Assembly: GCA_963658085.1 (NCBI GenBank)
Contig: CAVKOU010000009.1
Location: forward strand, 1-64,000
DNA: 64,000 nucleotides
Origin: CAKRJP01 sp963658085
GTDB lineage: Bacteria > Bacillota > Clostridia > Lachnospirales > Lachnospiraceae
Reading direction: 5' to 3'
The stretch's first letter is position 1, and every line of letters begins with the position of its first letter. Position numbers and translations under genes: made by a program. Below, piece by piece: positions 7,483-14,021 of the stretch. The notes beneath the pieces are model-generated. The model was not told where the DNA came from. It ran no database searches and worked only from the letters and a program-made list of their open reading frames with translations.

Positions 7483-8970
7483 ATGAATCTACAGTATAAG
7501 AGCACTAGAAATTCTGAGTTAAAAGTTACCGCATCCCAGGCAATTCTTACAGGATTAGCACCTGACGGAGGATTGTTTGTTCCGGAGAAACTTCCTACTT
7601 TGGATGTGTCTATGGAAGAATTAAAGGATAAATCCTACCAGGAGATTGCCTATCTGGTTATGAAACAATTCCTGACAGACTTTACAGAAGAAGAATTAAA
7701 GTCTTGTATCAATAAGGCTTATGATAGCAAGTTTGATACTGAAGAGATCGCTCCGTTGGCAAAAGTAGATGGAACTTATTATTTGGAATTGTTCCATGGA
7801 GCTACTATTGCATTTAAGGATATGGCATTGTCGATCCTTCCTCATTTGCTTACGACTTCTGCTAAGAAAAATAAAGTAGAGAATGAGATTGTGATCTTAA
7901 CAGCTACTTCCGGAGATACCGGAAAGGCAGCTATGGCAGGTTTCGCAGATGTAGAGGGCACCAGAATCATCGTATTCTATCCAAAGAATGGTGTCAGCAA
8001 GGTACAGGAGCTTCAGATGGTAACCCAAAAGGGAGCCAATGTAGACGTTGTGGCAATCCATGGGAACTTTGACAACGCACAGAGCGGCGTGAAGGCAATG
8101 TTTGAAGATAAGGCTCTGGCAAAAGAGCTTCAGGAGAAGGGATATCAGTTCTCTTCAGCAAACTCTATTAACATCGGACGTTTAGTGCCACAGGTAGTTT
8201 ACTATGTATATGCCTATGCAAAACTTTTGGCTCATGAAGAGATTACAGATGGAGAGCTTATCGACGTAGTAGTTCCTACCGGTAATTTCGGAAATATTCT
8301 GGCTGCATATTATGCAAAGAATATGGGAGTGCCGATCGAAAAGTTAGTTTGTGCATCCAATGAAAATAAGGTCCTTTTTGATTTCTTCCAGACAGGAACC
8401 TATGATAGAAATCGTGATTTTATTTTGACAACATCACCTTCAATGGATATTTTGATTTCCAGCAACTTAGAGCGTCTGATCTATGTGATTACAGGAGAGG
8501 ATTCCGAGAAGACCGATGAATTTATGAAGGAATTAAAGCAGGATGGCAAGTATGCGGTAACTGAGACCATGCAGGAGAAGCTCCAGGATTTCGAGGCAGG
8601 TTATGCCACAGAGGCTCAGACTTCTCAGATGATCCACGATACCTATGCAAAGACTGGATATGTGATGGATACTCATACTGCAGTAGCCGCTTATGTTTGC
8701 GATACCTTAAAGAAAGAAGGAAAGCTCGATAAGAAGTGTGTAGTAGCTTCTACAGCAAGTCCTTTTAAATTCGTAAAGAGCGTTATGACATCCATCGATC
8801 CTTCTTATGAGAATGCAGATGAACTGGCTCTTATGGATACCTTGAAGGAAGCGGCAGGAGTAGAACTTCCACAGGCCATTAAGGATATTATGGATGCCAA
8901 TATTCTTCATACTCTGGAGTGTGACGTGGATAAGATGGAGGCAACTGTAAAATCTGTCCTTGGATTATAG
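7483..8970 (+). CDS. thrC: Threonine synthase
   Basis: A 495-aa fold-type II PLP enzyme converting O-phosphohomoserine to threonine. It starts with the family opening NLQYKSTRN; the PLP lysine lies in HGATIAFKDMAL, followed by the phosphate-binding ATSGDTGKA loop. The length fits the longer (type 2, yeast/E. coli-like) threonine synthases. A GTG at 7471 is in frame, but AAAGGTGAG at 7467-7475 sits at the right distance for the ATG at 7483. It is placed two bases after leuD. Threonine feeds isoleucine synthesis, which makes sense beside leuCD. Confidence 0.92.
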   Translation: MNLQYKSTRNSELKVTASQAILTGLAPDGGLFVPEKLPTLDVSMEELKDKSYQEIAYLVMKQFLTDFTEEELKSCINKAYDSKFDTEEIAPLAKVDGTYYLELFHGATIAFKDMALSILPHLLTTSAKKNKVENEIVILTATSGDTGKAAMAGFADVEGTRIIVFYPKNGVSKVQELQMVTQKGANVDVVAIHGNFDNAQSGVKAMFEDKALAKELQEKGYQFSSANSINIGRLVPQVVYYVYAYAKLLAHEEITDGELIDVVVPTGNFGNILAAYYAKNMGVPIEKLVCASNENKVLFDFFQTGTYDRNRDFILTTSPSMDILISSNLERLIYVITGEDSEKTDEFMKELKQDGKYAVTETMQEKLQDFEAGYATEAQTSQMIHDTYAKTGYVMDTHTAVAAYVCDTLKKEGKLDKKCVVASTASPFKFVKSVMTSIDPSYENADELALMDTLKEAAGVELPQAIKDIMDANILHTLECDVDKMEATVKSVLGL

Positions 8971-9003
8971 ATCATTGATGAAGATCATAGAAGGAGAGAA
9001 AAA

Positions 9004-9348
9004 ATGACCAATGTCATTGGAATAATCACCCTGGTATGCGGGCTATATTGCCTGTATGGGGCAGGCCTTATGAGATTTAAGCGAAGGATCAAACAGTCCT
9101 TGGTCATGGTAAAGGAAGTAGATCTTAAGACCTGTACAGATGTGGAGGGGTATTGCAAAGAAGCTCAGGTTCCTCTGTTTATCCTGGGAGCCGTGGTTAC
9201 CCTTTATTCTCTTGTGGATCTTTACAATACACAGTTTGGCGGATTGACATTTGTTTACTGGATTTTGCTTGCATTTGCAGTCGTTTCACTGATCTGGTAT
9301 ACGAAGAAAATCCGCGAAATAAATAAAAAATATTTTGGTATATTATAG
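9004..9348 (+). CDS. Small three-helix membrane protein of unknown function
   Basis: A 114-aa protein with three hydrophobic segments (about residues 4-23, 56-76 and 80-98), a basic loop (RFKRRIKQS) after the first and a basic C-terminus (KKIREINKKYF). It resembles small DUF-type membrane proteins common in Firmicutes, but I cannot name the family. AGAAGGAGAG precedes the ATG. It lies 33 bases after thrC and could be the last gene of that transcript. Confidence 0.6.
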   Translation: MTNVIGIITLVCGLYCLYGAGLMRFKRRIKQSLVMVKEVDLKTCTDVEGYCKEAQVPLFILGAVVTLYSLVDLYNTQFGGLTFVYWILLAFAVVSLIWYTKKIREINKKYFGIL

Positions 9349-9350
9349 AA

Positions 9351-9379
9351 TTGTAAATTTCCTGTAAATGGAGTATAAT
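9351..9379 (+). promoter_or_regulatory. Sigma-A promoter of the 6S RNA
   Basis: TTGTAA (9351-9356) and a perfect TATAAT (9374-9379) with 17-bp spacing. Transcription should begin near 9386, exactly where the 6S RNA closing helix begins. Confidence 0.75.
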
Positions 9380-9386
9380 GCTTTTA

Positions 9387-9566
9387 GACACCTGGGATGT
9401 GCGATAACTTCTGTTATTTTGAACCTACAATACTTTAAACGGGACTCTTAAATCTTCGTAATATGTCAAGCCTTCATTGCGCAGAGGAAGACAAAAAAGC
9501 GAATGCGGACACCCACCTAGCTGTGGCTAGGAGTCAAAATACAGAAACCGGCATCCTGGGGCTGAA
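9387..9566 (+). ncRNA. ssrS: 6S RNA
   Basis: A ~180-nt RNA that mimics an open promoter and sequesters sigma-A RNA polymerase. The ends pair (CCTGGGATG near 9391 with CATCCTGGG near 9552), the segment GAACCTACAATACTTTAAAC lies on the 5' side of the central bubble, and the 3' half has the typical ACACCCACCTAGC...GGCTAGGAGTCAAAATACAG. These resemble 6S RNAs I know from Clostridia. It has its own promoter and a terminator shortly after. A covariance search with Rfam RF00013 would settle it. Confidence 0.8.
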
Positions 9567-9592
9567 GAAAGATATTTAAATACAGATTAAGC

Positions 9593-9632
9593 AGTCATGC
9601 GATAACAAAAGATGTTATTGCATGGCTTTTTT
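9593..9632 (+). terminator. Terminator after 6S RNA
   Basis: A 14-bp stem with two G-T pairs (9593-9606 with 9614-9627) followed by TTTTTT. It isolates the 6S RNA from the regulator gene downstream. Confidence 0.8.
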
Positions 9633-9640
9633 ATTTATAA

Positions 9641-9680
9641 AAAGGACCGATTGTGAAATGAAAATACGTTTTGTGAAACG
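9641..9680 (+). promoter_or_regulatory. Two abutting 20-bp direct repeats upstream of the LytTR regulator
   Basis: Bases 9641-9660 and 9661-9680 are related 20-bp units sharing the core TTGTGAAA(T/C)G. LytTR-type regulators bind pairs of direct repeats about 20-21 bp apart. Related units occur upstream of the GtrA-like and GH43 genes, so this is the likely autoregulatory site (inference). Confidence 0.55.
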
Positions 9681-9747
9681 GGACATTATTACAAAAAAAA
9701 TGTGCTATAGTTATTTTGAGTAAGTATACAGTAAAGGGGGATGGATC

Positions 9748-10461
9748 ATGCTGGAAATCGCTATTGTGGAAGATGAAGAAAATTACAGAAATACGCTTTG
9801 TGAGTATTTGAAAAAATATAGTCTGGAGACGGGGGAAGAAATTCACATTTCCACTTTTGCCGATGGAGATGAAATCGTAGAAAATTATAAAGCGAAATAT
9901 CATATCATCCTAATGGATATCGAGATGCAGTTTATGAATGGTATGGATACTGCCCGTAAGATCAGGGAGGTGGATACCGCTGTTATTATTATTTTTATTA
10001 CGAATATGGCACGGTATGCCATTCAAGGATATGAGGTTGATGCACTTGACTATGTCCTTAAACCTATTTCTTACTTCGCTTTTTTTCAAAAAATCCAAAG
10101 AGCCATCGGAAGAATGAAAAAAAGAAAAGAGCATTATATCAATATTGTTTCTAAAAAAGGAGTTAATAAAGTTCCGGTATCGGAAATTGGCTGGATTGAA
10201 AGTGAAGGACATAGATTGATTTATCACACCAAAGATCAGGTATATGAGTCAACCCTTAATTCTATGAAAGAGATTGAAAATGCATTGAAAGAGTTTGGTT
10301 TTTTTCGATGTAATAAGGGATATCTTGTAAACCTGGCTCATGTGAGGGCTATTCGGGATGGCTGGGCCATTTTGACCAATGGTCAGGTGATGATCAGCCG
10401 ATCGAAAAAAATGGAATTTCAGAAGGCATTGACAGCATACGCAGGGGAGACAGTGAAATAA
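9748..10461 (+). CDS. LytTR-family response regulator
   Basis: A 237-aa AgrA/VirR-type response regulator. Residues 1-120 are a receiver domain with the acidic pair in VEDEE, phosphoacceptor D57 (HIILMDIEM) and the lysine of YVLKPIS. Residues ~135-235 are a LytTR DNA-binding domain (IGWIESEGHRLIYHT, FFRCNKGYLVNLAHV, ISRSKKMEFQKAL). The ATG has GGGGG upstream at a good distance. The stop overlaps the ATG of the kinase gene (TAATG), so the pair is translationally coupled. Likely targets are itself and the downstream glycosidase genes, judged from shared upstream repeats. Confidence 0.9.
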   Translation: MLEIAIVEDEENYRNTLCEYLKKYSLETGEEIHISTFADGDEIVENYKAKYHIILMDIEMQFMNGMDTARKIREVDTAVIIIFITNMARYAIQGYEVDALDYVLKPISYFAFFQKIQRAIGRMKKRKEHYINIVSKKGVNKVPVSEIGWIESEGHRLIYHTKDQVYESTLNSMKEIENALKEFGFFRCNKGYLVNLAHVRAIRDGWAILTNGQVMISRSKKMEFQKALTAYAGETVK

Positions 10462-11768
10462 TGAATGAGATTGATTTGATACGTGATATACCGAAGTTTT
10501 ATACCGCACTGGCAGAATGGATTTCCTGTGTGTTATACATTATGGTCTTGCGAAAAGACGTTAAAATTACCAAAAAAGAAATTTCTGCATTTGTGAGTGC
10601 ATTTTTTTTGCTGATAGGAATACAGGAAATTATAGGAAAAGTTCCGGAAGCACTGTGGATTCCCGGAATGCTTATTGCTGTGGCGATAATGTATAGTTTG
10701 TTTTGGTATTGTGGGAGAGTCAAGAAGGTGACAGCCGGCTATTGGCTGGTGCGAGCATTTGTCTTAGCAGAGATGACGGCATCCTTAGAATGGCAAATTT
10801 CCTATTATCTATCAGAGAATTTTTCCGTAAAAGGAGAGGGGGTTGAACATATTTTTATGATGGCAATCTATGGGGGTGCATTTGCTATTGTATATCTTAT
10901 TGAGAGCAGACAGGAGCACATTCTTATAGAAGTGACAGTAAAAGAGCTGTTAACCACTGCTGCCATCGGCGTAGTATGTTTTTGTTTGAGTAATCTGAGC
11001 TATGTCTATGCAAATACTCCATTTAGCAGCCCGTTTGCAAGAGAGGCATTTAACATCCGAACGCTTATTGATCTGGGAGGATATGCCTTTTTGCTAGCCT
11101 ATCATTTGCAAAGATGCGAGGATCATGTAAGGACAGAGCTAGATGCCATTCAGAATATTTTGCGTAACCAATATTCTCAATATCGACAGTCCCAGGAGAG
11201 CATTAATATTATCAATCACAAATATCATGATCTAAAGCATCAGATCGCAGTCTTGCGCCGGGAGGAGAATCCGGACAAAAAAGAGGAATATCTGGATGAA
11301 ATGGAACGGGGGATCAGGGATTATGAGTCCATGTTTAAAACCGGAAACGGTGTACTTGACACCTTGCTTACCGGGGTCAGTCTGAAGTGCGCAAGAAGAG
11401 ATATTACCTTTACCTGTGTAGCAGACGGCTCCCTTTTAAACCAGATTTATGTTATGGATTTATGTACAATTTTTGGAAATGCTTTGGATAATGCTATGGA
11501 ACATGTGATCCGGATCGAGGATAAAGAAAAACGACTGATTCATGTAACAGTATCGAAAATGGCAGAGTTTGTACTCGTCAGAATTGAAAATTATCTTCAG
11601 GATGAGATTCGGTTTGATGGAGAACTTCCATCCACCACAAAGGGAAATAAGTCGTTCCATGGTTTTGGATTGAAGAGTATCAAATATTCTGTAGAAAAAT
11701 ATCATGGAACGATGGAAGTGAAGACAGAAGATCATTGGTTTACAATAAATATTCTTATTCCAATGTAG
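10461..11768 (+). CDS. GHKL-type sensor histidine kinase
   Basis: A 435-aa kinase of the AgrC/NatK type. About six membrane segments occupy residues 1-215. A short coiled helix carries the phosphoacceptor H256 in NHKYHDLKHQ, and residues ~320-435 form the GHKL ATPase with N box FGNALDNAMEH, a G-box in GFGLKSIKYSVEKYHG and the end sequence FTINILIPM. There is no extracellular sensor domain, so the signal is probably a peptide or membrane state perceived within the membrane (family knowledge). It partners the LytTR regulator just upstream. No agrB or agrD-like peptide gene was seen nearby. Confidence 0.9.
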   Translation: MNEIDLIRDIPKFYTALAEWISCVLYIMVLRKDVKITKKEISAFVSAFFLLIGIQEIIGKVPEALWIPGMLIAVAIMYSLFWYCGRVKKVTAGYWLVRAFVLAEMTASLEWQISYYLSENFSVKGEGVEHIFMMAIYGGAFAIVYLIESRQEHILIEVTVKELLTTAAIGVVCFCLSNLSYVYANTPFSSPFAREAFNIRTLIDLGGYAFLLAYHLQRCEDHVRTELDAIQNILRNQYSQYRQSQESINIINHKYHDLKHQIAVLRREENPDKKEEYLDEMERGIRDYESMFKTGNGVLDTLLTGVSLKCARRDITFTCVADGSLLNQIYVMDLCTIFGNALDNAMEHVIRIEDKEKRLIHVTVSKMAEFVLVRIENYLQDEIRFDGELPSTTKGNKSFHGFGLKSIKYSVEKYHGTMEVKTEDHWFTINILIPM

Positions 11769-11773
11769 AAAAT

Positions 11774-11832
11774 ATAAAACCTTATAGGAAGTATAAAACT
11801 TTATAGGAAATAAAAAAACGGTTTGTGAAATG
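11774..11832 (+). promoter_or_regulatory. Three ~20-bp repeats upstream of the GtrA-like gene
   Basis: Units ATAAAACCTTATAGGAA (11774-11790) and ATAAAACTTTATAGGAA (11793-11809) are 19 bp apart, and a third unit at 11813-11832 ends in TTGTGAAATG as in the regulator's own upstream repeats. They fit LytTR-type direct-repeat binding sites. The TTG start of the next gene is 64 bases further on. Confidence 0.5.
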
Positions 11833-11895
11833 GGTGAGCGTAGGGAAAATTGGCATGTTAGGATGCTTCTATCAAAAAGAAAGGAGGATTAACTT

Positions 11896-12471
11896 TTGAA
11901 TCATCTTTCAGAAAAATGGAAGTATTTTGCAAAGAAAAATCCAAATCTGTCGAACTGGATCAGGGAAGGCGGACTTTTTGTGATCGTTTGTAATCTGATC
12001 ACGGTATTCAAGTATCTGCTACTGCAATTTCTGCCCTACGCATTTTCCGGACTGCCGGTAGTAGATTTTGGCTTTCCGGGAAAAGAAATTACGCTTCTTG
12101 ACGAGACATTCAAATGGAATATCATAGGATACGATGCAGCCCATGGTGGACTGCCTTATTTTTGTGCCTATATGATTGCGATGTTTATAGGAGAATGCTT
12201 AAATTTTCCAATACAGCGAAATGTTGTTTTTCGAAGTAAGGGAAAGATATGGTATCAGGCATTGGGGTATCTTACAGCTTTTTTCGCAGTGACCTGTATT
12301 GTAAATTCGATGAACTGTATATGGGTTGCAGTAGCAGGGAAATTTGTTCCAAGTTTCATCTACAATATTGGTACAACGGTCTTAAACGGTGGAGTTTCCA
12401 TGATAATCTTTTTTGTGGTGAACAAGATCATCTTTGATGATGGAAAAGAAAAAAATCCGTTAATGAAATAA
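11896..12471 (+). CDS. GtrA-like membrane protein
   Basis: A 191-aa protein with about four hydrophobic segments and the GtrA-family signature region NFPIQRNVVFRSKGK (about residues 108-122). GtrA-like proteins are thought to help move lipid-linked sugars across the membrane or act with glycosyltransferases; none is adjacent here. The start is TTG: AAGGAGG at 11881-11887 is 8 bases from it. A long non-hydrophobic insert (about residues 50-85) between the first two helices is larger than in compact GtrA proteins. It sits between the two-component system and two glycosidase genes, and is probably controlled with them. Confidence 0.7.
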   Translation: MNHLSEKWKYFAKKNPNLSNWIREGGLFVIVCNLITVFKYLLLQFLPYAFSGLPVVDFGFPGKEITLLDETFKWNIIGYDAAHGGLPYFCAYMIAMFIGECLNFPIQRNVVFRSKGKIWYQALGYLTAFFAVTCIVNSMNCIWVAVAGKFVPSFIYNIGTTVLNGGVSMIIFFVVNKIIFDDGKEKNPLMK

Positions 12472-12490
12472 AAGGACGGAATGTGAAATG
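12451..12490 (+). promoter_or_regulatory. 20-bp repeat pair upstream of the GH43 gene
   Basis: Bases 12471-12490 match 18 of 20 bases of the unit at 9641-9660, and a degenerate copy (12451-12470) lies directly before it, overlapping the end of the GtrA-like gene. This recurrence in a third position supports a common regulator. Confidence 0.5.
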
Positions 12491-12554
12491 AATGAAACAA
12501 AAGGAAAACCATGTGTTAAAGTGTGGAAAACGAAAGGAGAAGGGAGGAAGAAAG

Positions 12555-14021
12555 GTGAAAAAACAGGCGTTGAATCCGTATTTACCTGCACAGGAATATA
12601 TTCCGGACGGAGAACCGTATGTATTCGGAGACCGGGTATATGTGTACGGATCCCACGACAGATTTAATTTTCCCATGTTCTGTGTAAATGATTATGTCTG
12701 TTATTCTGCACCGGTGGAAGATCTTTCCGATTGGAGATATGAAGGTGTCATCTATCGAAAGAATCAGGATCCCAAGAATAAGCTGGGATTAAGACTGCTT
12801 TTTGCACCGGATGTTGCAGTTGGAAGTGACGGAAGATACTATCTTTATTATGCATTTGATTTCATGGGAATCATGGGAGTGGCTGTAAGTAAAACTCCTG
12901 CCGGACCATATGAATTCTATGGACATGTGCATTACAAGGATGGAACCATCTGGGGAAGAAAGAAGGGCGATTCCCTTCCCTTTGATCCGGGAGTTCTTGT
13001 GGATGATGATGGAAGAGTGTATCTGTACTCTGGATTTTATACATCGGTTCCGGCAATTGCCACAGGTTTTCGTAAGCTAAAAAACGAAGGTGGGTATGTG
13101 TTGGAATTAGAGCCGGATATGGTAACTATCAAAACACCGGAGAAACTGTTATTTCCAAGAGAAGGGAAATGTGCGTTTGAGAATCATGAATTCTTCGAGG
13201 CAAGCTCGATTCGTAAGTATGACGGAAAATATTATTTTGTATATTCTTCCAGACATAACCATGAGCTTTGCTATGCGGTAAGTGATTCGCCAACCGAAGG
13301 ATTTGTATTTAAAGGCACCCTGGTCAGCAATGCGGATATTTTTTTGGATCAGGGAAAGACAGAAAAGGATGCAAAAAATTACATTGGAAATACCCATGGT
13401 GGGATGCTCAGAATCAAAGATCAGTATTATATCTTTTATCATAGGCAGACCAATCGGAATTCTTATTCCAGACAGGCCTGTGCGGAAAAACTTGTGCGGG
13501 ATGAAAATGGGGATTTCCTTCAGGCAGAGATGACAAGTTGTGGATTAAATGATGGACCACTGAAAGGGGAGGGTGTTTATGAGGCACGAATCGCCTGCAA
13601 TCTCTGGTCAGGGAACGGAACCGGAAGGTATGATGTGGGAAATCCTAAGAAACTTTTAAAAGATCATCCTTATATTACGCAGGATAAAAAGGATGGAGAT
13701 CCGTCCGCGAGGCAGTATATTGCCAATATGAGAGACGGGGCAGTGGCTGGATTTAAGTATTTTGAGATGAAGGAACCGGTTTGTGTCAGGATAGAACTGG
13801 AGGGAACGGGAGAAGGAGAAATACTAATAGCAGAGACATCGGATTTTCAAAATGTTGTACATGTTCCGATTAAATTAAAAAATAGAGAAAAACGTTCTTT
13901 TGTTAGCGATGAGGTGGAGAAGAATGAAAAAACACCTCTTTATTTTAAATATCTTGGAAATGGAAAAGTAAATTTCTGGGAGTTTGAGTTGGTGAAAAAG
14001 GTAAGGAGCAAGGGAATATGA
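12555..14021 (+). CDS. Glycoside hydrolase family 43 protein
   Basis: A 488-aa GH43-like five-bladed beta-propeller glycosidase (arabinofuranosidase or xylosidase type). The expected acidic residues are present: Asp in YIPDGEP (general base), Asp in FAPDVAV (pKa modulator) and Glu in FFEASSIRK (general acid). Residues after ~370 form an extra beta-rich, possibly carbohydrate-binding, domain. No signal peptide, so probably cytoplasmic. An ATG exists at 12492, but GGGAGG at 12542-12547 points to the GTG at 12555, giving MKKQALNPYLP, which matches the family's usual opening. The stop overlaps the GH3 start by 4 bases. Confidence 0.82.
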   Translation: MKKQALNPYLPAQEYIPDGEPYVFGDRVYVYGSHDRFNFPMFCVNDYVCYSAPVEDLSDWRYEGVIYRKNQDPKNKLGLRLLFAPDVAVGSDGRYYLYYAFDFMGIMGVAVSKTPAGPYEFYGHVHYKDGTIWGRKKGDSLPFDPGVLVDDDGRVYLYSGFYTSVPAIATGFRKLKNEGGYVLELEPDMVTIKTPEKLLFPREGKCAFENHEFFEASSIRKYDGKYYFVYSSRHNHELCYAVSDSPTEGFVFKGTLVSNADIFLDQGKTEKDAKNYIGNTHGGMLRIKDQYYIFYHRQTNRNSYSRQACAEKLVRDENGDFLQAEMTSCGLNDGPLKGEGVYEARIACNLWSGNGTGRYDVGNPKKLLKDHPYITQDKKDGDPSARQYIANMRDGAVAGFKYFEMKEPVCVRIELEGTGEGEILIAETSDFQNVVHVPIKLKNREKRSFVSDEVEKNEKTPLYFKYLGNGKVNFWEFELVKKVRSKGI

